Shown here one piece after another: positions 1 through 8,140 of a stretch of 64,000 nt of DNA. Source of the stretch: Antrihabitans stalactiti (lineage in GTDB: Bacteria; Actinomycetota; Actinomycetes; Mycobacteriales; Mycobacteriaceae); assembly GCF_012932915.1 (NCBI RefSeq), contig NZ_VCQU01000007.1, positions 248,001-312,000 on the forward strand, in the 5' to 3' direction. Below the pieces are notes generated by a model. It was not told the DNA's origin. It ran no database searches and worked only from the letters and a program-made list of their open reading frames with translations. The translations under genes were made by a program, and so were the position numbers. How positions within the stretch are numbered: position 1 is the first letter of the stretch; every line of letters begins with the position of its first letter.

Positions 1-395
1 CGCAGCGGCGCCCCGCCGCCGGTATTGACAAGCTCGATTGCCGTGCTCCCGAACACATTCGACGACGTGAACCTGGCCGAGACATTGTCGGTGAGCGCGC
101 TCGCCTGATTGCGGTCGATCGCGAGATCCAGCAGCTGGTGCCCGTAGCCGAGTGTCTCGATCTTGGTGACTGTGCCGATGCCCAGGCCCCGAAACTTCAC
201 CTCGGCACCGGCGGCGAGACCTTCGCCGAGTGTGGCGGCATCGATCTTCAATTCGAAGTCGTCTCGAAAGTAACCTTTCGAGTAGGAGAACAACAGGCCG
301 GAGACCAACAGCAGTGCGACGGCGGCGACAGCTCCACGAATTCGAAGTGCGCGCGTACTCGCCGCTCGTCCGGATAGATCTTGGAATAGGGGCAT
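1..395 (-). CDS. mceA: MCE-family protein, N-terminal part (first Mce of the operon)
   Basis: Only the first 131 residues are inside the window; the gene runs off the left edge. It starts at ATG (complement of 393-395), 2-3 bases after the yrbEB stop, so it is the third gene of a yrbEA-yrbEB-mce operon. A basic N-terminus is followed by one membrane-spanning segment (about residues 21-37, ending LLLVSGLLFSY) and then the MCE domain, visible in AATLGEGLAAGAEVKFRG and the following beta-rich stretch. Mce proteins form envelope-spanning hexameric tunnels that deliver sterols or other lipids to the YrbE permease. Substrate cannot be read from this fragment. The position directly after yrbEB is that of mceA. 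Confidence 0.92.
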   Translation of the reverse strand, partial: MPLFQDLSGRAASTRALRIRGAVAAVALLLVSGLLFSYSKGYFRDDFELKIDAATLGEGLAAGAEVKFRGLGIGTVTKIETLGYGHQLLDLAIDRNQASALTDNVSARFTSSNVFGSTAIELVNTGGGAPL

Positions 396-398
396 CGC

Positions 399-1256
399 TT
401 ATCCGGAAATCTTGATGCCGGAGTCGAAACCCCAGAAGATTATCGTGAGAATCATGTCGATGATGACAACAAGAATCAAACTCGCTCTGATTGCGCGTCC
501 CGATGATCGACCCAAACCCTCCGGACCACCGGTCGTGTAAAAACCTTGGTACCCATGGACCAAGATAATCACGACAACGAAAATCGACGCCTTGACGACG
601 GAAGCAACTACGTCCGTTGATCTAATGAAGGCATCGAAATAGTGGTAATAGGTTCCGGCCGATTGGCCGTGCAACACGTTCACGACGAATACGCACGATA
701 GATAGCTGACGATGAGGGTCAGCAGATAGAGGGGAATGATGGTGATCAGTCCGGCGACGACGCGCGTCGTGACAACGAACGGAATCGGGTGAATCCCGCT
801 CGCCTCCAGCGCATCGATCTCTTCCGATATGCGCATGGCGCCGATCTCAGCGGTCATTCGACAGCCGGCCTGCGCAGCGAATCCGATGGCCGCCACCATC
901 GGTGCGAACTCGCGCGTGTTCGCGTATGCGGAGACGAAGCCGGTGAGCGGCCCCATCCCAACCATGTCGAGGGCGTTGAAACCCTCCACACCAATCGATC
1001 CACCGACCGCCACCCCGAGGAAGGCCAGCACAGCGACCGTGCCGCCGCCGACGATGATGGACCCGCTCCCCCACGTGATATCGGTCAAAGTCAGCATCAT
1101 CTGTCGGCGATAGTGCTTCAGCGTGTGCGGCACTGCGCGCAGCACCAAGTAGGCAAAAGTGAATTGATGACCGAGATTGTCGAACAGCGCTAAAGGCTTG
1201 GTGCCGATGTCGCGGACCCTTCGGATGGCCAAAGGATCATGTTCCGACGCAACCAT
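399..1256 (-). CDS. yrbEB: YrbE/MlaE-family ABC permease, second subunit
   Basis: This 285-residue integral membrane protein is the second YrbE permease of an Mce lipid importer. It shows the MlaE pattern: an amphipathic N-terminal part, then several hydrophobic helices with the conserved region MVAAIGFAAQAGCRMTAEIG and EEIDALEASGIHPIPFVV, the EExDAL segment thought to contact the ATPase MceG. Its ATG overlaps the yrbEA stop by one base (TGATG), so the two are translationally coupled, and the mce gene follows almost directly. The family pairs two non-identical YrbE proteins with six Mce proteins. No MceG ATPase is in the window, which is usual because it is encoded elsewhere. Confidence 0.95.
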   Translation of the reverse strand: MVASEHDPLAIRRVRDIGTKPLALFDNLGHQFTFAYLVLRAVPHTLKHYRRQMMLTLTDITWGSGSIIVGGGTVAVLAFLGVAVGGSIGVEGFNALDMVGMGPLTGFVSAYANTREFAPMVAAIGFAAQAGCRMTAEIGAMRISEEIDALEASGIHPIPFVVTTRVVAGLITIIPLYLLTLIVSYLSCVFVVNVLHGQSAGTYYHYFDAFIRSTDVVASVVKASIFVVVIILVHGYQGFYTTGGPEGLGRSSGRAIRASLILVVIIDMILTIIFWGFDSGIKISG

Positions 1257-2137
1257 CAGCCGACCTTGGTCGGGAGGAACATCGAAACCAGTTGGGTCAA
1301 AACGAGGTTTACACCGAACGCGGCCACGACCCCGATGACGACCGACGCATTCACCGCGTCCGCAACGCCTTTCGGTCCGCCTTTGGCTTCCAACCCGCGC
1401 TGACAGGCCACGACGATGACGATGACCCCGAAGATCATCGACTTGGCGAGGGCCACATACAGATCGGTCAGGGACGCGAACGACGAGAAGGACGAGATAT
1501 AGCTGCCCGGCGTACCGCCCTGGAAGACGACGTTGATGAAGTAGCCCGCGGACAAACCCATGAAGATGATCAGCATGCAGAGCAGCGGTGCCAGGATGGC
1601 CATCGCCGCGAGCCTCGGCGCAACGAGCCTGCGGCTGGGATCGATTCCCATCGTGCGGAGCGCTTCGATTTCCTCACGGACGGTCCGCGCACCGAGATCT
1701 GCGGCGACCGCCGACCCGGCGGCGCCTCCCAGCAGCAATGCCGCCACGATCGGCGCTCCCTGCCGAATGACGCCGAGTCCGCCAGCTGCACCTGCGACCG
1801 AGGATGCCCCGACCTGCTGGGTGAGACTGCCGACCTGAACGGAGACGATGACGCCGAACGGGACTGACACGAGTACTGCCGGTATTGCCGTCACCGTGGC
1901 AATGAACCAGCACTGCACGACGGTCTCTCGCCACGGATGGCGTAGCCGAACGACGTCGACCACCAGGTAGCGAATCGAAGATGTGGCCAGTTGCAGTGAA
2001 CGCCCGAATGTTCGCAATCCGGTGAGCGACAGGGTCAATGCGTACTCGACGAATCGCTCGACAAGTGATCCCGTTCGCTGTCGTGTCTCGACCGTCTCGC
2101 TCGACGTCGTTGCGTTCAAGTGCTCGACTTCTCCCAC
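1256..2137 (-). CDS. yrbEA: YrbE/MlaE-family ABC permease, first subunit
   Basis: This 293-residue protein is the first gene of the mce operon. The N-terminal 60 residues are polar; the MlaE domain follows with hydrophobic helices and the family signature GAAGSAVAADLGARTVREEI followed by EALRTMGIDPSRRLVAPR. This is the cytoplasmic loop that couples the permease to the MceG ATPase. It partners with YrbEB to form the inner-membrane channel that receives lipid from the Mce hexamer. The operon promoter must lie in the 242-base gap (2138-2379) shared with the divergent DUF2637 gene; I saw no clear operator there. Confidence 0.95.
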   Translation of the reverse strand: MGEVEHLNATTSSETVETRQRTGSLVERFVEYALTLSLTGLRTFGRSLQLATSSIRYLVVDVVRLRHPWRETVVQCWFIATVTAIPAVLVSVPFGVIVSVQVGSLTQQVGASSVAGAAGGLGVIRQGAPIVAALLLGGAAGSAVAADLGARTVREEIEALRTMGIDPSRRLVAPRLAAMAILAPLLCMLIIFMGLSAGYFINVVFQGGTPGSYISSFSSFASLTDLYVALAKSMIFGVIVIVVACQRGLEAKGGPKGVADAVNASVVIGVVAAFGVNLVLTQLVSMFLPTKVG

Positions 2138-2379
2138 ATTGGAGTTGGCAGGTCAGGTCGCTGAATTTAACAGACTGATATCTCATTCGGCAAATGTAAA
2201 TCTTGCTCCCGCGCCTTGGTGCGCGCGCGGCCGGAGCCTTAACCCACCCGTGTCGGCGTGTCGTCGGCGCGTCGCGGGACGGTCCGGCGTGTCGTCATCG
2301 TTCGGAAATGGCGAGCGAGAACGATTGCGGCGTTGCAGTTTTCACACTGCCCCGAAAGCCCACACCGGAGGACAGACCG

Positions 2380-3273
2380 TTGACCGGACCTGACGACACA
2401 GCCATCGATCGCCCCGGCACTCCCCCGCCCGCGGTACTTCGGGGCGCATTGGTGGCCGCAGTCGCCATCACGATTGTGATAGCCATGGCAAGTTTCGTTT
2501 TGTCGTTCTCGGTGCTGTGGGACCTCGCGACGATGGCAGGGTTGCCACACCAACTGTCGTGGCTCTGGCCGGTCGTCGTCGACGGCACGATCTTGCAAGC
2601 CACGATCTCGGTCGTCGCCCTTGCGCCGTACGAGCAGCAACGTCGCGGACGCCGGTTCTTCTGGGCCGTGCTCGGGGTCTCCGCGCTGGTCAGCGTTGCC
2701 TCCAATGCCGTGCACGCCGTCGTCGCGGCGACCGCCGACCTGCCGCCGATGCTTGCCGCTGCGATCGCGACCGCCGCGCCCATCTCATTGCTGGCCGCAA
2801 CGCATGGAATCGCTGTGCTTTCGAAGCTGAAAGTCGAGACGCCTGCGGTCGAAGTGACCTCAACCAAAGACGTGATCACAGTCGTCGACCAGGTCCGTAC
2901 CGTCGAAGTCGAGCTCATAGGTGAGCCCGAAGAGCAAGCGCCACAACCGGTTACCGAACAAGTGCCGTCCGTCGTCGACGAACCCGGCAAGCACCACATC
3001 ACCGACGACACCTGGGATCGAGTGGCCGCCCAACTAGAGCGGGATCAACTCACCACACGCCCGGTCGCGGAGGTCACGAAGATCCTGCAGTTGCGGTACG
3101 CGCACGACATGTCGAAGACGCAAATCGCCCGCGAGCTCGCACTGCACCACTCGACGGTCGGTCGCGTGCTCGACGCCGCGGCGTCGGTCCTTCGTCCGCA
3201 ACCCGCGGGGCGCACTTGGATATGGCGCCCCGGCCCAGCCGCCCCCGCAAGGACCCCGCGGCGGGCGTGCTGA
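2380..3273 (+). CDS. DUF2637-like membrane protein with C-terminal helix-turn-helix
   Basis: I choose a TTG start at 2380 because a GGAGGA ribosome site lies at 2367-2372; ATG at 2308 is the alternative. The 297-residue product has four hydrophobic segments (about residues 25-140), with HQLSWLWPVVVDGTI and FFWAVLGVSALVSVASNAVH, the pattern of the DUF2637 family seen in actinobacteria and their plasmids. A polar linker follows, then a helix-turn-helix near residues 255-275 (SKTQIARELALHHSTVGRV). The fusion suggests a membrane-tethered DNA-binding protein, but the domain combination also occurs in replication- or transfer-linked proteins. The function is unknown. It is divergent from the mce operon. 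Confidence 0.75.
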   Translation: MTGPDDTAIDRPGTPPPAVLRGALVAAVAITIVIAMASFVLSFSVLWDLATMAGLPHQLSWLWPVVVDGTILQATISVVALAPYEQQRRGRRFFWAVLGVSALVSVASNAVHAVVAATADLPPMLAAAIATAAPISLLAATHGIAVLSKLKVETPAVEVTSTKDVITVVDQVRTVEVELIGEPEEQAPQPVTEQVPSVVDEPGKHHITDDTWDRVAAQLERDQLTTRPVAEVTKILQLRYAHDMSKTQIARELALHHSTVGRVLDAAASVLRPQPAGRTWIWRPGPAAPARTPRRAC

Positions 3274-3375
3274 CCGCAGTCCGCTAGTCGGCGTGTTTCG
3301 CATAAGCCCTCGCGTGCCCCGTTGAACCCGTATGCATTTGGGTATACCGATTGCAAGGCAAACGAGGAGATACAG

Positions 3376-3699
3376 ATGAATGTCAACGGCATACCAGCAA
3401 AGTTCGCCATCGCGACGAGCGCAATCGCGGTCCTGTGTCTCACAGGGTGCTCCGAAGTCAAGGAAGCTGTGAACAAGGGCGGCGACACCCCCTGCAGCGA
3501 ATTCGTCAAACAAGACCAAGACAAGCAGCGCGTCACGATCACGAAGTTCCTGAAGGAGAACAGCAACAGCGACAGCGAGCCTGCAGGCACGGCGGTCGAC
3601 GCGTCGATCGTCGCGGTGGGCCTGCTCTGCTCCGTCCAGGCCAACGCGGACGCTCCAATCAAAAAGGCCGACCTGGGCGGCATCTTCACGCCGAAGTAG
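3376..3699 (+). CDS. small lipoprotein, HdeA-like
   Basis: The ATG at 3376 has an AACGAGGAG ribosome site. The 107-residue product has a lipoprotein signal (hydrophobic stretch ending CLTGC), so it should be exported and lipidated. The mature part is charged and carries two cysteines about 45 residues apart (TPCSEFVKQD and VGLLCSVQ), the spacing and setting of HdeA-type periplasmic proteins, where they form a disulfide. HdeA proteins in enterobacteria are acid chaperones; actinobacterial lipoprotein relatives are mostly uncharacterised. The family assignment rests on the cysteine pattern and length only. Confidence 0.7.
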   Translation: MNVNGIPAKFAIATSAIAVLCLTGCSEVKEAVNKGGDTPCSEFVKQDQDKQRVTITKFLKENSNSDSEPAGTAVDASIVAVGLLCSVQANADAPIKKADLGGIFTPK

Positions 3700-3795
3700 T
3701 CAGATGTCCAACTCCCGATAATTCTGTCTCGTTTTGATAGCGAGAAGATAACGAATGTGTCACACTGGGTGGGCACTTTCGGGAGTGAGGTCATC

Positions 3796-4209
3796 ATGCA
3801 GACGCTAGATTCGGCCGTCATAGATTCTTCTCCGAGCCGCCAACATCCAGTCGCGATCTATCTCGTTCTCACCCCGTTGCCAGGGGCGACAACTCCGATC
3901 TGTGACGTTGCAACCAAGGCGCTCAACACTATTCACGGCATGTTGCGCGAGTACGGCCTCGACATCACCCGGACCCGCGGCGAGGAGTTCGGCCACGTCG
4001 GCGCACCGGTCGTCTACCCGATGGACCCGGCCACGGCAGGCAGCCTCGCTGCGGTGATGATCGACGACACCGAGCGCCGAGGCGTCGCATTCGAGTTCTC
4101 GGGCATAGCGGCGTCGATCTTGACCGATCACTTGCACGCCTATACGCAGCGAGTGGGTCGCGAACTCGGTGCTACTGCGGACCTGTTCGCGTCGGGGTCG
4201 GACCGATGA
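3796..4209 (+). CDS. conserved hypothetical protein (coupled pair, first gene)
   Basis: I choose ATG 3796, which follows GGGAGTGAGG; an in-frame GTG at 3757 would add 13 residues. The 137-residue product is soluble, with no signal or membrane segment. It has a two-part layout: an N-terminal beta-rich segment (VAIYLVLTPLPGATTPICDV) and a C-terminal alpha/beta segment (AAVMIDDTERRGVAFEFSG). Its stop overlaps the start of the next small gene in an ATGA arrangement, so the two are probably made together. I do not recognise a family. Confidence 0.6.
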   Translation: MQTLDSAVIDSSPSRQHPVAIYLVLTPLPGATTPICDVATKALNTIHGMLREYGLDITRTRGEEFGHVGAPVVYPMDPATAGSLAAVMIDDTERRGVAFEFSGIAASILTDHLHAYTQRVGRELGATADLFASGSDR

Positions 4210-4406
4210 CCGCGCCATCGGTCCACGATGCTGCCCTCGACATCGTCGCAGCGACGATGCGGGAACGAAGTATCAACATGGTGGGCGCGGCGAAGCCCTG
4301 GAACGAAATCGGCGACAGCGCGAAAGACCGGTGGCGCTCCGAAGCAGCGCCTTACCTCGACGCGTTGGCGACCGCCGGGGTGGCGTTGTTTCGACGACAC
4401 CACTGA
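4206..4406 (+). CDS. small hypothetical protein (coupled pair, second gene)
   Basis: A 66-residue protein whose ATG overlaps the previous stop by four bases (ATGA), the normal sign of translational coupling in this window. It is helical and polar, with KPWNEIGDSAKDRWRSEAAP, a pattern seen in small actinobacterial and actinophage proteins of unknown role. The gene ends four bases before the convergent stop of the DUF2752 gene. Coupling to 3796-4209 suggests joint function. No catalytic motif is visible. Confidence 0.6.
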   Translation: MTAPSVHDAALDIVAATMRERSINMVGAAKPWNEIGDSAKDRWRSEAAPYLDALATAGVALFRRHH

Positions 4407-4410
4407 CACG

Positions 4411-4824
4411 TCAGGCAGAGATCGGCTTCCACGGCCAGTTCGGCAGATTGCGGACGATGGCCCAGGCAACTCCGACGACCAAAATAGTGCCCGCCAGTCG
4501 CGTCGGAACGCGAGTGGGGCGGTCGGTGACGTAACCCTGGGCTGCGCGTGTGAGCAGCCACAGCATGATGGGCGACAGTAGTACAAGGAACGCGTTGTCC
4601 CGGAGGGCCAAGCGAAGATCGCCGTGCAGAAGCGCGTGCGTCGCCCGGAGCCCGCCGCAACCGGGACAGTCGAGATGAGTGAGAAACTTGGTCGGGCAGG
4701 TGGGCATCACAGCCGTCGGATTGTGCGGGTCGACGGCCCAAAGATAGAGACAGCCACCGAGTGCCATGGCCACGACGCCGACAAGCACCAACAGCTTCCG
4801 GCGTCGTGACAGTGCAGCCGGCAC
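4411..4824 (-). CDS. DUF2752 membrane protein
   Basis: This 137-residue protein has three hydrophobic segments (about residues 10-28, 75-92 and 108-125). Between the first two is the diagnostic DUF2752 motif CPGCGGLRATHALLHGD, a CPxCGxTR-like cysteine pair at the membrane surface followed by a helix. The family is widespread, and its molecular function is not established. The stop of the upstream TM2-domain gene lies two bases before this start, so the two form a small operon, and DUF2752 and TM2 genes are often neighbours in actinobacteria. Confidence 0.88.
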   Translation of the reverse strand: MPAALSRRRKLLVLVGVVAMALGGCLYLWAVDPHNPTAVMPTCPTKFLTHLDCPGCGGLRATHALLHGDLRLALRDNAFLVLLSPIMLWLLTRAAQGYVTDRPTRVPTRLAGTILVVGVAWAIVRNLPNWPWKPISA

Positions 4825-4826
4825 GA

Positions 4827-5198
4827 CTAATCGCGTAGCGGGCGACCCTGTGCGTCGGGCACCTTGCCCACGAGGATCAAGATCGCATCGATGAGCGCCC
4901 AGATGCCGAGGCCGCCGCAGGTCAGGAGTTGGGCGATGCCAATTCCGGTGTAACCGAGGTAGAAGCGACCGACGCCGAAGCCGCCGAGAAACAGCTGCAG
5001 CAGGCCCGCAACCAGTTTCTGCTTGTCGGACAACGGCTCACCGGTGACCGGATTACGACCGTAGGGTGCCTGCGGGTCGGGGGCACCACCGTATTGCGCC
5101 GGCGGCTGTCCGTACTGGGGTGGCTGCTGACCGTACGGCTGCTGACCACCGGGGTTGTATTCGGGCGAAGGATTCTGTGGGTAGCTCACGGCGAGCAT
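4827..5198 (-). CDS. TM2-domain membrane protein
   Basis: A 123-residue protein with a Pro/Gln/Tyr-rich N-terminal tail (PYGQQPPQYGQPPAQYGG) and a C-terminal TM2 domain: two helices separated by a short turn, FLGGFGVGRFYLGYTGIGIA then GLGIWALIDAILILVG. The TM2 fold is two antiparallel membrane helices with the DRFYLG-like signature, here GRFYLG; biochemical function is unknown. A GTG three codons downstream (MSYPQNP) is an equally plausible start. It precedes DUF2752 by two bases. Confidence 0.9.
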   Translation of the reverse strand: MLAVSYPQNPSPEYNPGGQQPYGQQPPQYGQPPAQYGGAPDPQAPYGRNPVTGEPLSDKQKLVAGLLQLFLGGFGVGRFYLGYTGIGIAQLLTCGGLGIWALIDAILILVGKVPDAQGRPLRD

Positions 5199-5267
5199 GA
5201 TGCCAGAAGAATCAGGTTTTGGCAGGTCGAACGCTCACCCAAGATATTCGGACAAAGCGGTCACTCC

Positions 5268-5861
5268 CTACCGCGGCCGAAGCAAACTGAACCACTCCGG
5301 TTCGTTACCGCTGCGCCACTTGATATTGCAACCGATGCTCGGAAGTTGATCGGCAGCGATGGATGCGCCGCCGAGCAGGGCAGTCACCGCGCCACCGAGA
5401 TCGGCACCGGTGATCGGGCGATCGTTCCGCGGTGTCGAATCGTCGAACCGTCCGCGATAGACCAGCACCTGGTCGGCGTCGAAGAGGTAGAAATCTGGCG
5501 TGCACGCCGCGCGATAGGCCTTTGCGACCGACTGGTCGGAGTCGGAGACATACGGAAAACGCCAACCCCATTCCGCCGCTTGGGCCGCCATCTTGTCTGG
5601 CGCGTCGTCCGGGTACTTGTCGGTGTCGTTGCTGTTGATTGCCACGACGCCGATCCCTGCCTCGATCCAGTCCGCGGTGGCGGTCGCGATACTGGTCGCG
5701 AGATGGCGCACGTAAGGGCAGTGATTGCAGACGAACGCGACGAGCGTGCCGCGCGGACCAGCAACGTCACCGAACGACCAGACTTTTCCGTGTGGATCGG
5801 AGAGCGAGAAATCCACCGCATGCGATCCGAGCTCGAGCATTGTCGAATTGACCGAAACCAT
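5268..5861 (-). CDS. thioredoxin-fold redoxin protein (AhpC/TSA-like)
   Basis: This 197-residue protein has a thioredoxin fold of the redoxin type. The active-site region reads LVAFVCNHCPYVRHLA, so the CxxC is CNHC, followed by the cis-proline region TPDFYLFDADQVLVYRG. No signal peptide is evident, so it should be cytoplasmic. CNHC redoxins are common single-gene proteins in bacteria and are thought to be disulfide reductases or peroxidase-like; the substrate is unknown. It stands alone, 28 bases downstream of the serine-hydrolase-like lipoprotein gene. Confidence 0.88.
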   Translation of the reverse strand: MVSVNSTMLELGSHAVDFSLSDPHGKVWSFGDVAGPRGTLVAFVCNHCPYVRHLATSIATATADWIEAGIGVVAINSNDTDKYPDDAPDKMAAQAAEWGWRFPYVSDSDQSVAKAYRAACTPDFYLFDADQVLVYRGRFDDSTPRNDRPITGADLGGAVTALLGGASIAADQLPSIGCNIKWRSGNEPEWFSLLRPR

Positions 5862-5889
5862 GCCCGCACATTAGTTCAGTCGGTACGGC

Positions 5890-7143
5890 TTACTTCTTCG
5901 GCAGCGGCGCGGGCGCGTCGTCGGGAGCGAGTAGCGCACCGATCGCGCGACCGAGTGCGTCTGCCTCGTTTCGATAGTCACCGCGCTCGGTGAAGCCGTC
6001 CTCGGCGTAAGTAACCGATACGGCGATGGCGATCTTGCGCGACGGGAGGTATCCCATGAACGACGAATAGCCGAAGAAGAGCGGATTCTGCATCAGCCAG
6101 TTGCCGACGATGACGATGCCCAGTCCATAGGTGTAGGCCTCGTCCTGCGGGGCACAGGTCGGGCAGCCGGGTAGCGCAGTCGTCTTACCGCGCAGTTCGG
6201 GCGACACCATCGCCTTGTACGACTCCGGCGAGAGAAGCTTGCCGGAACCGATGGCCACCGCGGAATCGTGGAGGTCGAAGATGTTCGTGGTCTCGACGGC
6301 GCCATTCGTGATCGTCCACGACGGATTGAAAAAGGTGGACTCCTCGTAGAACCGCGTCCCCGGCGCAACCTTCAAGTACTCACGCCACTCCGACGTGAAC
6401 GCATGAAGGACTGGCTCAGGAATGACTGCCGTTTGGTTCGCCACCGTGTTGTTCAAGCCGAGCGGATCGAGGACCTTTTCCTTGATCAAGGTTGCCATCG
6501 GCTTTCCGGTGATCTTCTCCAACGCCAACCCGAGAATGACGTAGTTGGTGTGTGCGTAGTTCCAGTTCGTCCCAGGGTCGTAGAACAGCGGCTTGTTGAC
6601 CGCGAAGCCCAACAGTTCGTCGGTCGTCCAATTCTTGAACGGGTCTGCGTAGATGGCAGCGGCGAACTCTGGATTGCCGAGGACGTAATCGACGTAGCCC
6701 GATGTCATGTGGGCAAGTTGGCCGAGGGTTACGCGGTCAGCGTTCGGTAGGTCCGGCAACCATTTCGACACTTTGTCGTCCAGACTCACCTTCTTCTCGT
6801 CGACCAGTTGCAGCAGAACCGTCGACACATAGGAGATAGCCACCGCGCCGTTGCGGAAATGCATGTCTGTCGTCGCGGGAACACCCGTCATCGAATCGCC
6901 GAGTGCTTGGGTGACTATCTCTTTCCCGTCGATGGTCACCCGAAGAATCACCGATTTCAGATGCGCCGCCGCCATGGAGTCGCGCACGAGCTTCAACACC
7001 GCGTCAGCCTTCGCGGGATCCGATGATTCGATCGTCGTCACGCCCGCGGAGGGCGACTGCGTCTTCGACCCATCGTCGGATGCACACGAGGCCAAGAGGC
7101 TCACCGAACACGCCAGAACCACGAGTCGCTGCGCATTCCTCAT
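5890..7143 (-). CDS. lipoprotein with beta-lactamase/serine-hydrolase fold, catalytic motifs degenerate
   Basis: I start at ATG 7143-7141 because it gives a lipoprotein signal (MRNAQRLVVL then LLASC, Cys20); an upstream start would run into the divergent gene. The 417-residue product matches the class C beta-lactamase/D-alanyl-D-alanine carboxypeptidase fold along its length (LLQLVDEKKVSLDDKVSKWL, LAHMTSGYVDYV, TNYVILGLALEKITGKP). The catalytic SxxK of the family is, however, replaced: where GSVTK is expected the protein has GAVAI (residues 99-103). The YxN motif reads YAH and no HxG triad is visible. It is likely a non-catalytic surface lipoprotein, as in some mycobacterial relatives. The fold is clear; the loss of activity is inferred. 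Confidence 0.85.
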   Translation of the reverse strand: MRNAQRLVVLACSVSLLASCASDDGSKTQSPSAGVTTIESSDPAKADAVLKLVRDSMAAAHLKSVILRVTIDGKEIVTQALGDSMTGVPATTDMHFRNGAVAISYVSTVLLQLVDEKKVSLDDKVSKWLPDLPNADRVTLGQLAHMTSGYVDYVLGNPEFAAAIYADPFKNWTTDELLGFAVNKPLFYDPGTNWNYAHTNYVILGLALEKITGKPMATLIKEKVLDPLGLNNTVANQTAVIPEPVLHAFTSEWREYLKVAPGTRFYEESTFFNPSWTITNGAVETTNIFDLHDSAVAIGSGKLLSPESYKAMVSPELRGKTTALPGCPTCAPQDEAYTYGLGIVIVGNWLMQNPLFFGYSSFMGYLPSRKIAIAVSVTYAEDGFTERGDYRNEADALGRAIGALLAPDDAPAPLPKK

Positions 7144-7309
7144 GCCTGAAATGCTGCACCCCGCAAGAGGCGGATGCCTCCTGTTTGTGGGAATTCGGCC
7201 CTCTTGAAAAACGACGCAAGCTTCAAATTTCGTTAGGTCGTGGTCTTGTGGCAACGAACACGCAACAATCGATGCGGGTCGTCGTTCGTGGAGCTTGCAA
7301 GGAGTAGCT

Positions 7310-8026
7310 ATGACAGAAAATTCGCAGGCCAAAGGCAAGATCGGTCCGAGGAGAAGGCTTCGACGTCATGGGGGCACCGTGCTCGCGGCAGCCCTCATCA
7401 CGGCGATGGGTATCGGGGTCGGCACCGCGCACGCAGACCAAGCGGCGCCGGATATCGGGTACGAGACGACACTCGTCGACGGGAAGACCGTCGTGACGAC
7501 GATAGATTCAGGCTCGTTCGACGTCGCGCCCGATGGTAGGACGGTCGACCTCGACGACGATCTCGGTCGTACGGTCGTCAATCTTCCGCTCTACTACACG
7601 GTCGGGCCGCTGGAATATCCGCTGCTCCACGAGGTGTCGAGTGACAACCGGACGCTCAAAATGACCCCAGACCCCGACATCACCAAGGCACGACCAGCCG
7701 TCAAACCCGTCGCATCGCTGCTCGAGAATCAGCGCGCGCAGGATGCGTTCATAACGCAGTTCGGTATCGCGACGGCGGTCGGTGGGTTCATCGGGACCGC
7801 GGTCGGTGCCGTCGTCGGTGTAGTGATTGCTTTGACCTCCTGCGGGTTGGCTTTCACGTGCATCGTTACTGGCCTCCCCATCATCGCTGCCAGCGCTGCC
7901 GTCGGTGCAATTGTCGGGACCCTCATAGCGGGCGGACCAACGCTTGCTATTGCTGGAATCGACCTAATTTCCACCCTCGTCGCACCGCCAGGGACGACGA
8001 AGTGGAACTACGTCGTGCCGCGTTAG
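7310..8026 (+). CDS. secreted protein, DUF8020-like (tandem paralogue 1)
   Basis: ATG 7310 follows AAGGAG. The 238-residue product has a long basic N-terminus, a signal peptide ending near GTAHADQAA, a soluble beta-rich domain (TTLVDGKTVVTTIDSGSF, RTVDLDDDLGRTVVNLPL) and then glycine-rich hydrophobic stretches that look like two membrane hairpins (residues about 150-215), closing with TTKWNYVVPR. The next gene encodes a homologue of the same layout. I believe the soluble part is the DUF8020 domain of Rhodococcus/Nocardia proteins, from memory only. Function unknown; the hydrophobic hairpins suggest association with a membrane after export. Confidence 0.82.
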   Translation: MTENSQAKGKIGPRRRLRRHGGTVLAAALITAMGIGVGTAHADQAAPDIGYETTLVDGKTVVTTIDSGSFDVAPDGRTVDLDDDLGRTVVNLPLYYTVGPLEYPLLHEVSSDNRTLKMTPDPDITKARPAVKPVASLLENQRAQDAFITQFGIATAVGGFIGTAVGAVVGVVIALTSCGLAFTCIVTGLPIIAASAAVGAIVGTLIAGGPTLAIAGIDLISTLVAPPGTTKWNYVVPR

Positions 8027-8140
8027 CACACGGGTCGATATCAATCCCATAAGTTCGCTCCCGACTCTTTGTCCCCATGCGTAACATCAGCCCCGCACGG
8101 CACGATTACGCAGGTCACACAGGGTCTCAAAGGAGTGTCC

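Noticed and set aside
3757-3795. GTG 3757 as the start of the 3796-4209 protein
   Set aside because: ATG 3796 has the better ribosome site (GGGAGTGAGG) and the added residues show no domain features.
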